This document shows, one piece after another, positions 34,801-45,295 of a stretch of DNA of 64,000 bases (positions are counted from its first letter, which is position 1; every line of letters begins with the position of its first letter). A program made the translations under genes and the position numbers. The notes below the pieces were generated by a model, which had not been told where the DNA came from, searched no databases, and was given only the letters and a program-made list of their open reading frames with translations. The stretch spans positions 16,957,490 to 17,021,489 of the forward strand of contig JAVTVX010000010.1 of NCBI GenBank assembly GCA_033439265.1, in the 5' to 3' direction. This stretch comes from Dillenia suffruticosa (Eukaryota; Streptophyta; Magnoliopsida; Dilleniales; Dilleniaceae).

Positions 34801-37800
34801 CATTCCAGCATATCATACTTAAAAGGAACATCTGTATCCAATTTTGGTGGTGGAAACGGCTTGCCTTCGCATTATCAACAGACAGATAGTCCAAATTCAT
34901 CATTTGCGAACTATGGTCTAAGTGGGTACTCCATGAATATGGGATTGCCATCCATGATGACAGGCCAGCTTGGTGCTAGTAATTTGCCACCTTTATTTGA
35001 AAATGTCGCTGCTGCATCTGCCTTGGCTGCATCTGGGATGGACTTAAGAGGATTGGGAGGAGGTTTACCTCCTGGGCCCAATCTGGCTGCTCTTGCATCA
35101 GAAACACAGAATCATAATAGAATGGGAAATCATTTGGCTGGGAATTCTCTTCAGTCACCCTTTATGGATCCAATATATTTGCAGTACATTCGCTCAGCTG
35201 AGTATGCTGCAGCTCTTAATGATCATTCTGTTGAGAGGAACTTCAAAAATAATTCATATATGGATTTACTTCAGAAAGCTTATGTTGGAGCTCTACTTTC
35301 TCCACCGAAATCACAGTATGGTGTCCCCTTAATGGGAAAATCAAGTGCTTCAAATCATCATGGCTATTATGGAAATCCAGCATATGGCATTGGCATGTCT
35401 TATCCGGGAAGTCCCTTGGCAAATCCTATCATTCCCAACTCTCCTGGTGGACCTGGTAGCCCTCTGAGGCATAATGAGCTTAATATGCGTTTTGCTTCTG
35501 GGATGAGAAACTTGCCTGGGGGTGTCATGGGCTCCTGGCACCTGGATTCCAGCTTGGATGAGACCTTTGCATCATCACTTTTGGAAGAGTTCAAGAGCAA
35601 TAAGACCAAGTGTTTTGAACTTTCAGAAATTGGAGGTCATGTTGTTGAGTTCAGGTATAATTCTTGTAAATCTTTTTGTACCTCAAAATTTTAGATGCCC
35701 TAAATTATTTTTAAATCTTCACAAACTCTTTCTTGAGCAGTGCGGACCAGTATGGGAGTCGATTTATTCAGCAAAAACTTGAAACTGCAACCACTGAGGA
35801 GAAGAACATGGTTTTCGAGGAAATTATTCCACAGGCTCTTTCCTTAATGACTGATGTTTTTGGTAATTATGTGATCCAGAAGGTATTTTATACAACAGTT
35901 CTTTTGTTCATATACATGCACGTATTTTTGCTGGACAGACTTTGGTGGATCAAAGAAGTTACAGTTCCTATTTATCATTTTAGTTTTTTGAGCACGGAAT
36001 GGCACCACAGAGAAGAGAATTGGCTAGCAAGCTTGACGGACATGTGCTGACTCTTAGCCTTCAAATGTATGGTTGCCGAGTGATTCAGAAGGTACTCTTT
36101 ATCAGAATGGCAGACCATGTTTGTCTTAGTTGATTACTTTATTCTGTATATCTCGACTTGGTTACTTCTTACCTTAACCCATCACTGCATTTCAACCACT
36201 TGATCTTAATGATTTCCTGATTGCGTTTTTTAGCATGCTTATTGTGCAGGTGAGATTATTTTGTTCAATGGCATTTTAATTCAGGAGAACATTTTAAACT
36301 TTAAGCAACAAAGGTTGTGAATTTCTTAGCCCTAGCAGGTGTTATAATTCAAATTTCAGGGTCTGCTTGAAAAATTTTTGCGGATCGAATGCTGTGTAAA
36401 CATGCTCCGTTGATTTATGCAGCTGTAGTCCCTTCCCATGTTTAATGTTTGATTTTAGATGTCAATGTTTTTATTGATTTTTCTACTTGCAAATGCCTTA
36501 TCAACTGAGAATGCCTAGAGTTTGAGCCGTGACAATGAATTGAAATTAATTCAGGCAATAGAAGTTGTTGATCTGGACCAAAAGATTAAGATGGTTGAAG
36601 AGCTTGATGGCCATGTCATGCGGTGCGTGCGAGATCAGAATGGGAATCATGTCATACAGAAATGTATCGAGTGTGTGCCTGAAGAGAATATCCAATTTAT
36701 TGTTACATCATTTTTTGATCAAGTTGTGACCCTTTCTACCCATCCTTATGGATGTCGTGTGATACAGGTTAGTTATAATTGATATATCGTCACACTTCAA
36801 ATCTGAATTATAGGCATTTTTCTTGAAACTTGCTAATGATATGCTTCTAATTTTACAGAGAGTCCTGGAGCACTGCAAAGACCCAAAAACTCAGAATAAA
36901 GTGATGGATGAGATATTGAGCTCTGTCAGCATGCTAGCTCAGGATCAATATGGCAATTATGTTGTTCAGGTTTGTTCTCTTTCTTTCGTGACTTTCCATT
37001 CATAAGGTTGACATATCGGGTCCTCATTGGGCATTGAAAACTTACCCATCCTTATTCATCTTAAAAAAAAACAAAAAAAAAAAAGAAGAAAATTTACACA
37101 TCATTGTAGTTGTCCCCTGGATGGTTCTTTTGTTGACCTTTTCTCCTAACATTTTATAGCATGTGTTGGAGCATGGAAAACCTGATGAGCGTACTGCTAT
37201 AATATCGGAATTGTCTGGAAAAATAGTTCAAATGAGCCAGCAGAAGTTTGCCTCCAATGTTGTGGAGAAGTGCTTGACTTTCTGCAGTCCTGAAGAGCGT
37301 CAAGTCATGGTGAATGAGATGCTTGGATCTACAGATGAAAATGAGCCTCTTCAGGTTTGTCTTGTTTCATTCATTTTTCTTTATTGAGAATCCCTTTTGA
37401 GAATTGTTGGGCCCATTTTGGAAAGTTGGTTGGGCTCAACTAAGGTCAGGAGGGTTTTCAATGCAAAAGATTAATGGTAATGATGCTTTAATCCCTTTAT
37501 TGGAGAAACTTGACTTCTACTTGCAGGACTCTATGTTTCCTGTCAAATTTTTTTCACTTTAGTTAAAAATTATTACAAATAGAATGAAACAAAATAGCGA
37601 CAAGATGAGCCAAATTGAAATTTCCCAAGCAAGTGCATATTCTAGTGAAATAATTCTACTCTTATACCTGTTGAATATATAACAGTTGATAAGTCGGACA
37701 CTGAAGACCGCGTTGCATCTTCGAAAAAGCTTTAAACATTGTATAGGCTGCATCTAATTGGATCAGATTTTAATAGTCTGTGGTCTAGGAAATCTTGGCC

Positions 37801-38779
37801 TGTTAGATCTCTATATTTTAATTTGTTGGTTCCCTGGTTGAAGTTTTGTCATGTTACTGATGCTAACTACATTAAAAATGGACAGCAGACAAAAAATTCA
37901 AGTTTACTTTTGACTTGAGTATATATAGGTAGTATTGGTGATTTTAGTCGCTGAAATATGAAGTGAATAGGATATGAATTGAAATCTGGACACTTTCCAT
38001 AAGGAGGATCTTTGGGTTTCGAGCACTTGTTCATGCTATCTAATCTCTTACCTGCAATGCCAATCTTCCTAATATACAATTTCTCTTCTTCCTCTTTTTT
38101 TGAAGGACCTCATTGTTTTGTGTGGCCAAGTATTCTAGTTAGGATAAGACTGTGAAATAGGATGTGTTCTGTACTTTATATATCAAGGTTGCTGGAATGC
38201 ACAGGTTTCATTTCCTGCCTCGTTAAAGTCTCTGTATGAGGTCTGTATTTGCTTTCTTTAAGTTGCTTTAGTTCTGATGCTGCATTATTAAATGAAGCAC
38301 AGATACAATTGATACGAGAGTGCTAACCTTGGGTAGCAGTATAATTTTCATGTATCTGCATTTCCTGTTACGGAACTTTCAACTGCTAATGCTTCTATAT
38401 TGATGGGTACCACACTACTGATTTGCTGCTCCTTCTGTTTCCTTGTGATCTTTGTTTTATGCATTCTCAGGCAATGATGAAAGATCAGTTTGCAAACTAT
38501 GTTGTACAAAAAGTTTTGGAGACTTGTGATGACCAGCAGCGTGAGCTGATCTTGTCAAGGATTAAGGTTCATTTGAATGCATTGAAGAAATACACCTATG
38601 GAAAGCACATTGTTGCACGTGTAGAGAAACTTGTAGCTGCTGGGGGTAAGCATCCTTTTGAACTTAACATTTTGCCCTAATTCTTATAATCCATGTATTT
38701 CAAGGCATTTGTTTGATGAATGGCTCAAATCCATGCAGAGAGGAGAATTGCTGTTCAGTCTCCACACCCCGCTGCTTAG
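31843..38779 (+). CDS. Pumilio RNA-binding protein (APUM1-6 type)
   Basis: Nine exons: 31843-32448, 34123-35654, 35741-35882, 35984-36091, 36555-36767, 36859-36969, 37160-37354, 38471-38645 and 38739-38779. They give 1040 residues with all phases consistent. The N-terminal two thirds is Gly/Ser/Asn-rich with the plant Pumilio motifs [14 protein letters not shown] and SRPASRNAF. The Pumilio homology domain starts near residue 687 ([18 protein letters not shown]) and contains eight repeats. Their RNA-contact helices read GSRFIQQ, GNYVIQK, GCRVIQK, GNHVIQK, GCRVIQR, GNYVVQH, ASNVVEK and ANYVVQK. This canonical set predicts binding to UGUA-type 3' UTR elements and repression or decay of target mRNAs in the cytoplasm. 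The protein ends [12 protein letters not shown]. Assignment to the APUM1-6 clade is confident; the individual paralogue is not determined. Confidence 0.96.
32449..34122 (+). other. Pumilio intron 1, with a tandem duplication
   Basis: A 1.67-kb intron with GTTGTT donor and TATGCAG acceptor. It contains a 79-bp-spaced tandem duplication at about 32810-32957. Short frames on both strands are not credible genes. Confidence 0.85.
32810..32957 (+). repeat. Near-perfect tandem duplication in Pumilio intron 1
   Basis: Copies at 32810-32877 and 32889-32957 share GTTTCCTCTTTCGCGAATAT, ATTTTTGCAATAAGTAATAG and TGTGAAT(A/G)TTACTTTTAG. Only a few positions differ, so the duplication is recent compared with other repeats in the window. 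Confidence 0.9.
37355..38470 (+). other. Pumilio intron 7
   Basis: A 1.1-kb intron between the repeat 7 and repeat 8 exons. No coding sequence or repeat was recognised inside it. Confidence 0.85.
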
Positions 38780-40088
38780 GTGGCATAGAAAAGAAAGTTG
38801 TACAGCTAACTGAGGCTTAGTGTGAGCTTCCCTTTCTCCCTCTTCTCTCTCGATATCTAGATCTAGAGCTCCACATTGTCATTACGAGTGGTGTGAACCG
38901 AGTAGAATAAAGTTGCTTGTACCAGAAAAATTGTACATCGTGTAGTTTTAAGGTTTATACAGCAGAATCAAGCAAGCCAGGTTCAGATGATCACTACCAC
39001 CATCCCTGCAGAGGCGATAAAAAAATGACTATACGAGTTTTTATGGATATGTAAAAAGAGAAAAATATGAGAACCGGTGAAGTTAGTAGTTTATATATGT
39101 TAACGTGACTGTACAAAATGTTGCCGTGTGGAGAGCTGTCTATGCTTTTAGGTGAGGCCAGAATTTTTCCCTTGTATGGTATTTGACTTAGAAGTACAAT
39201 TTTCTTATGCGGCCGATTAGCATGCTTATGCTTGCTTCTGTTGCACATATTTCTCTATGCCCCTCCCTGTCTGTCTTATAAATTCTTTCTCACCTGGTTT
39301 ATAAGTTTTATCATATTATATCCCATTTTTTTATGATTTAAGATTATCGATACTTGGTTGTTTTTGAAGCCTTTTACCTTATTTTTCATCAGCATAATGC
39401 TAATGCCAATCTGGTGCTTCTAAAGGTCAGGTGTAACTTGGTACAAATCTTGGTACTTCGATTCATTCCAGGTGTCATGGGCACCCTCTTTGAGAGACTT
39501 TTTCTCTCGTCCTATAGAATTCAATTGTTGTTTGCACTTAATACAGAGAATTGAATACACTGTCGTGGTGCCTTTTTTAGTCCCCGAACCAAATCTGAGA
39601 TGCATTTGGTGATTAGTTGTGCATTGCAAAGTTGTGCCATGGAGCTCGATTCAACCGACAGGTATCCCACAAGTTAGAGTCCAAATAGAACGTTGAAAAC
39701 CCAGTAATCAGTTTTTTCTTAATCTTTTGTTCTCATGGAAAATGTCCGTGAAGGGTCATCTTATAAAATCGGAACAATAGAAAAAAGATAAGCGCGACTA
39801 GGCATCTTTGTTGGCGATTTATGGCTACTACGTATTTAGTCCTAGTAAACCAAACATGGCCAAAATGTGAGTTCTAAATCATTGGACTCCTCTGGAGCCG
39901 TTGCAGGAAATTAAGTGGTGTTCATTTGCAAAGTTCTATGGTCATCATGGTCAATGGCCAACCTTGGAATTGCTCTTGAACAAAATGTTTTCACAAAAAC
40001 AATAATAGCCTTCCTCAACGAGCCAAAACTAATAATTCTTGAATTGCAGAGAGAACCCAAAAATCATACAGGGATAAAAACCTAATAT
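38780..40088. other. Pumilio 3' flank and spacer
   Basis: Contains the Pumilio 3' UTR (its polyadenylation site is not fixed) and the 3' flank of the convergent small plastid-protein gene. No further gene is supported. Confidence 0.55.
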
Positions 40089-40691
40089 TCAATCAAGCAA
40101 GTCATCATCTTCATCAATCTTTTGCCCAAATCCTCTAGGACCAGCTCTAGGTCTAACCGCCTTCTTTTTCTTCCGACCCTTTTTCTTCTCAGCCTCTTCC
40201 TTCTCAAACTTTTCTCTCTCCCTTTTCTGCAAGAAATCTGTCACGCTTATGTAGATCACCTAAAAACACAAAAATCAAAATCAAAACCAAGAATTAGCGA
40301 TTACCCACTTCTCAAGACCCAAAACCCATTAAATTTCAACACATGAACATAAAGCATTTACCCCTATAGTGAGAATGGATAGTCCAGCAAAAGCAATAAA
40401 GAGAAGAGCAGATATGATGGTGGCTGTACCATCATCACTTGAACTGGCCAATTCTTGTGCATTTTCAACTGGGGTTGCTTCTAATAGCAATATTTCACTA
40501 GATGTCGCATTATTTCTCCAAATTTGGTTGCTTATTTGAGGTGGGGTGGTTTTTAGAGAGAGAAAATTGGATTGAATAAGAGAGAGAGAATTTAGGGAAT
40601 TGGGAGCAGAGAGGACGAATTTTCGATTGCAGATGGATGCTATTTTTGTTTGCGGTGGATGGAGAGATAGAGAGAGTGAAACAGCTGCCAT
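40089..40691 (-). CDS. Small plastid-targeted single-span membrane protein, function unknown
   Basis: Two exons, 40691-40362 and 40259-40089, encode 166 residues. The first 50 or so are rich in Ser, Leu, Thr and Asn with few acidic residues, like a chloroplast transit peptide. A hydrophobic segment follows (ATIISALLFIAFAG, then LSILTIGVIYISV, about residues 94-116). After it comes a charged stretch, DFLQKREREKFEKEEAEKKK, then a conserved-looking AVRPRAGPRGFGQK and an acidic end IDEDDDLLD. I recall similar unnamed chloroplast proteins in plants but cannot name a function. The start is the ATG at MAAVSL; an upstream in-frame extension lacks an ATG. A GA repeat lies about 110 bases upstream. Confidence 0.85.
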
Positions 40692-40795
40692 TTTTTCATC
40701 AGCTGCTGGTGCTGTTACTACTCCGTATGAGCAACTACAGAAGAACTCGATCAAAAAATTGCAGAGGTGCTAATGCGATAAGATTTGGTGGATGT

Positions 40796-40800
<5 letters not shown>

Positions 40801-40836
<36 letters not shown>
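40801..40836. repeat. (GA)18 microsatellite
   Basis: Uninterrupted GA run just upstream of the plastid-protein gene. Confidence 0.95.
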
Positions 40837-40839
<3 letters not shown>

Positions 40840-42382
40840 CAAGTTTGGTTGAATCGTGACCCCGGGCCAGGCCCATACGCTTTGGTTTTACCCGTTTTCG
40901 TATACGGGCTTTCGGCCGACGGGCCTCCTTGGGTTCTATTCCAACAAAAGGGTTTCGGTCCCATTTTGCTCTGTTTTCACTTTGGTTATCGGTTGAACAT
41001 AAACAGCTGATGGAATGCCCAAAGAGATGAGGAAAAAATGGACTAAAACGAAGTCATAAGTTAAAAAGGATGAAATTTGGTTAAAAAATAAATTTGATTA
41101 TTTTTGTTGGTAATTTTAAACTCTCACAACATGGAGTGCTGTTACTGATGCTTTGTTATTCCAATAATAAAAATATTAGATTATCTTAATTAAGTTTTCG
41201 ATTTTAAATTTTGAGAATAAAAAAAAGATATCGAGATTTTTCATTTTTTAATGGGTTCGATAGTTAATTCGAATCACATTATTTGAGATTAATAAATTGG
41301 TTATCGAATACTAATCGATCAAATATTTAAAAAATAATTAAAACATTTCCCGCATAAGTAAAAACAAAAGAAGAACAAAGAATAAAGGGTAGAGATGTAC
41401 TTTCATTTGAATTTTCATCCAATACAAATGGCTGATCACAAAGTAGGTTAATGAAAGAGCCAATTTATGTATCTTCCATGGATGGGCATGATTGAGACTT
41501 CCATTAACGATTATATATGTGTGTGTCTATACATAAAAGAGTCCCACCTTAATTGGGCAAAGATTAAAGTTTCTTGTTTATGTTTCATGGACTGATCAAA
41601 TGTAAGTACTATGGACCTAAAGTTCAGTGTCTTGTTGTTTGTCCCTTGGAGAAAGGTTTATTCACATCCGACATTTATGGAAAATTATAGAGTTCATAAA
41701 GATTTGTACATTTGCTAGCACCGCAGCAGCTCAGTTGGTAGATATTGTTAAGATATTTTGGAATTTTATACATAATATCGTTAACATAAGAGCCAATAGA
41801 AAAGATATGTATCAGATTAGGCTATGAATCCTATGTGGATGTCCATTTGCATTCACAAGAGAAATGGATAAGATGAATGAATAATTAGTTTAGCGGAAGA
41901 AAAATTAACTCTTTTAATTTAATTTTGAATTTAAAATTTAAAAGTGAAAAAAATTACGTTAGGATAATCATATTTTAAATAAGGTTTTCGCAGATATTCG
42001 AAACGGATTAATTATAATATGGATCGGTTGGAACTAAAAAAAAAAGAAAGAAAAGAAATGGATAAGGTATTTTTTTTCTTTTTTTCTAAATATATAAATG
42101 AAGTGGACGTGGGTCGGTATTTTGCTTTTTATCCTACTTGTCTGCACCCAAATCCTAATAAACTTTTATTAAACGAAAAACATAAAACCCAACTTACATC
42201 GGTGCCTGGTGGGGGTGGCGGTGGGGAGGAAGGAGTTGTGATTTTTGAGGCATTGACATAAATTCCCATTTCTAATAAGGTTTTTTATGGTCATGGACAT
42301 TGATGGACTACACTAATTATTTTGGAGGATAATGTTATTACAAATGGTTTTAGAGTAATTTGGGAAATCTTTGACTTTAATA

Positions 42383-42425
42383 ATTTTTATTTTTATTTTT
42401 ATTTTTATTTTTATTTTTATTTTTT
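42383..42425. repeat. (ATTTTT)n repeat
   Basis: About seven ATTTTT units in a row. A shorter version of the same unit occurs at 31421-31448. Confidence 0.9.
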
Positions 42426-42960
42426 CAAATGAATAATATTTTAGGTACATAGATTTTTGTTAGATGACCTTCACAAACTAAGTTAAAAGAAAGCAACTTT
42501 TATTCGTAAATATGAAATATTAAAAGAGTTTTCAAAAAAAAAAAAAAATACTGGTTTTTGTGGCATACGTCAGAAGATTAAAATGATAGAAAAATCATTT
42601 CTACTAATTGTATTTACATTATTATATTTAATAAAAAATATTTTTTTTTTCTCTGTGAAAAATTATAACTCATATCTTTTAAAATTATAATAAAAAGTTA
42701 TGTTATATTTAATTCTTTAAAAATAAATTCTTGACTTTATCTCTATTTATTTATTATGTATATCTTTGAGATAAATTCTTTATTTCTTTTTCGTGAACAG
42801 TAACTGATTTCCCGGGTGAATCCCGCCATCTTTTTCGTGACCGACCCATGTTTAGGTCTCGAAACCTCCTTCTCCATCTAACGGTAATCATATGATTTCA
42901 ACTCGAGGGAACCCCATGTTGCGGCGTTAAGGTTTCGACACGTAGGTTCCTCCAGCTGTT

Positions 42961-43050
42961 TACCAATATTCTGTGTTCCTATTGGTAAGACGCGGGGCTT
43001 TTCCGGTTGCGAAAGGGCAGTGCACGAAAGACAGCGTACGACTGCCCTTT
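42961..43050. repeat. Two adjacent perfect hairpins in a compositionally distinct block
   Basis: TACCAATA (42961-42968) pairs with TATTGGTA (42980-42987). AAAGGGCAGT (43012-43021) pairs with ACTGCCCTTT (43041-43050). They lie in a block less AT-rich than its surroundings. No family or gene was recognised. Confidence 0.5.
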
Positions 43051-44025
43051 TTCAAAAGGTGCCAGATTAGCCGAAACCTTTCTATACTCCTTCAGCGACG
43101 AAATCAATATACTCGCTAGCGCATAGTGCCACTTGGCAGTCGCTGGTTGGATATAATCATTTCTCTCGGCCGGCTAATATTTTAGTTTGCATTAAGTTGT
43201 AGCAGTAAATACGTAAATATATTGATTATGTTTTAAAAAGTGCTCCGGGAAGTTAAATTTAACTTATCAAATTTTCATTAAATATTGATTAAATACTTAG
43301 CTCCGTGTTTATTTTTCTTCAAACCCCCAATTCGCTCGTTGCTATTAATGGGTTTCGATTTATTTTCCGTCATTTAACTGTTCAAATGTTTTAATTTGAT
43401 AAATTTAAAAAATAAAAAAAATACGTACTGGTCATGAAATTTTGATATGATTTTTCGATCTTAATTTTAAATTTATTTTTTAAATAGATCTATAGTATTT
43501 AGAGTTGTATTAGTTTTTTATATATAAATAAAGTACGCTATAAAAAATTGGAAAAGAACTTATCAGTAGATAAACAAATTAGGTTTAAGTTTCGCTCATA
43601 TAATTAATCAATCAACTCATTTTTTATCCCTAATTGGTATGGTTCATAACTTTTAAAGTAATTAGTGTTAATAGAAATATTTATGAAAAATATTGTAAAT
43701 GTACTTAATGAAATTCTGTTAATAACTTAACAGTAATATCTATTTTTTAAATAAAATATTTAAAATAAATTTAAATTGAAATAAATAGTAATTTCGGTCA
43801 CCCGCTTGCACTCTTTCTTATTAACAAAAATTATATGTTACATATATTAATTTGATTATGCAAATTCATAAAAAGTACAAAAAATTGAAATATACAAAAA
43901 ATAAAACAAGATTAATGTAAATAGATTTTCATAAAAAAAAAAAAAAAAGAAGAAAGAAAGGGCGAAACCCAACTGCACTCTCAATGCAAGACAGTGAGTC
44001 GAAGTGCCGTGTTGTAAAGGGGGAT

Positions 44026-44230
44026 AGATATTTAGAGGATCAAAAATATCTGGCTAAGTCGTCCACGTTGGCACTCAGCCCCTCCACGAACCGATCCGGA
44101 ATCAGATTTTGCACTTTCCCCCCTTTTATTTTCTTATTTAATTCTCACTTTTCCACCCTTTTATTTATTTATTTATTTATTTTATTCCTAATTCCCCATC
44201 TTCCGAAATTTCCCCCAAAATCTTCGAATC
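44026..44230 (+). promoter_or_regulatory. Circadian elements upstream of LUX: evening element and LUX-binding site
   Basis: A perfect evening element AAAATATCT lies at 44043-44051. An inverted core, AGATATTT (AAATATCT on the other strand), lies 9 bases earlier at 44026-44033. A LUX-binding-site core, CGAATC (GATTCG reversed), lies at 44225-44230. In Arabidopsis, CCA1/LHY act on LUX through an evening element and LUX represses its own promoter through GATWCG sites. Presence is seen; function is inferred from that precedent. All lie within about 380 bases of the start codon. Confidence 0.65.
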
Positions 44231-44401
44231 TCACGATCACAACCGACCACACTCCCTCGCCTTTCTCCCAAATATCTTTCGATTGTTCTCTCTCTCTCTC
44301 TCGTTCGGCCTAATTTCTCTCTGACTTTGAATCGAACAAACCCTCAATTTTAAATTCATGTCCAATTTGTACTGAAAATCCCGCACCTTCGTGATTTAAT
44401 T

Positions 44402-45295
44402 ATGGGAGAAGAAGTCCCATTGATGGAATACGAAGACGTGAACGTCGACGGCGATGTCGGCGGCGAAGACGACGACAGAGTGATGGAGTGGGAGGCCGGA
44501 TTACCTGGCGCCGAAGATCTAACGCCGTTATCTCAGCCGTTAATCCCACCTGAACTGGCTTCAGCTTTCAGCATCTCGCCGGAACCCTACAGAAGCTTGA
44601 TCGACGTGAATCGAGCCTCGCAGGGTACGCTTTCCACCATCCGAGGACAGCCGAACAACGCTTTCTCTTCCAACAACATCAAATCCTTCAACGAGGAGCC
44701 GAGCCTCGTCGACGAAGCCGATCGATCAAAGATTCGGAGAATCGAGAGCGTCGAGGAAGCGGATTCGGCTCTCCGGACCGAGAATTCGACCGATGATCCG
44801 TCTGCAAGGACTTCGAAGAGGCCGAGATTGGTCTGGACTCCGCAATTACACAAGCGATTCGTCGATGTCGTCGCACATCTAGGTATCAAAAACGCAGTTC
44901 CTAAAACCATTATGCAATTGATGAATGTTGAAGGATTAACTCGCGAAAACGTCGCGAGTCATTTGCAGAAGTATAGGCTTTACTTGAAGAGAATGCAGGG
45001 GCTTTCTAATGAAGGACCTAGTTCATCGGATCATTTGTTTGCATCAACCCCCGTACCTCAAAGTTTACATGATTCTAATTCTAATGGTAATATGCATAAT
45101 CATAGTCGTAATCATGGGAATGGACATGTTGGTATGCCAATTCCGATGTATGGTCAGGCAATGATGCCTATGCCCATGTTCGGAATGGCGATGCCACCCC
45201 AGGCGCATCACTACAACATGATGCAGCAGAGAGATTGGTCTGCTGGGGGGAATAAGTTTGGATCTGTTGTGTCTTATCCACCTAATGATAATTGA
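44402..45295 (+). CDS. LUX: LUX ARRHYTHMO / PCL1-type MYB-like (GARP) transcription factor
   Basis: This intronless gene encodes 297 residues. The N-terminus [14 protein letters not shown] and the stretch [18 protein letters not shown] are shared with Arabidopsis LUX and its paralogue BOA. The GARP/MYB-like DNA-binding domain, about residues 139-197, reads [15 protein letters not shown], then [16 protein letters not shown] and [15 protein letters not shown], with the plant-specific SHLQKY motif. The C-terminus is Met/His/Asn-rich and ends [15 protein letters not shown] is the DNA-binding member of the evening complex with ELF3 and ELF4, which represses PRR9, PIF4 and other targets in the evening. 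Whether this is the sole LUX/BOA copy in the genome cannot be judged. Evening-element motifs upstream support circadian control. Confidence 0.95.
   Translation: MGEEVPLMEYEDVNVDGDVGGEDDDRVMEWEAGLPGAEDLTPLSQPLIPPELASAFSISPEPYRSLIDVNRASQGTLSTIRGQPNNAFSSNNIKSFNEEPSLVDEADRSKIRRIESVEEADSALRTENSTDDPSARTSKRPRLVWTPQLHKRFVDVVAHLGIKNAVPKTIMQLMNVEGLTRENVASHLQKYRLYLKRMQGLSNEGPSSSDHLFASTPVPQSLHDSNSNGNMHNHSRNHGNGHVGMPIPMYGQAMMPMPMFGMAMPPQAHHYNMMQQRDWSAGGNKFGSVVSYPPNDN

Larger units (their letters stand above)
40840..43980. other. AT-rich spacer upstream of LUX
   Basis: No gene is supported. It includes an ATTTTT repeat at 42383-42425 and a 400-base block, about 42780-43180, of more balanced base composition with two perfect hairpins. 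The rest is AT-rich. Its right end grades into the LUX promoter. Confidence 0.55.

Noticed and set aside
41716-41800. tRNA-like stretch (AGCAGCTCAGTTGGTAGAT)
   Set aside because: It resembles a D-arm, but no anticodon stem, TTCGA-type loop or acceptor pairing follows.
44587-44910. 107-codon minus-strand frame inside LUX
   Set aside because: Antisense shadow of the LUX coding sequence with no recognisable domain.
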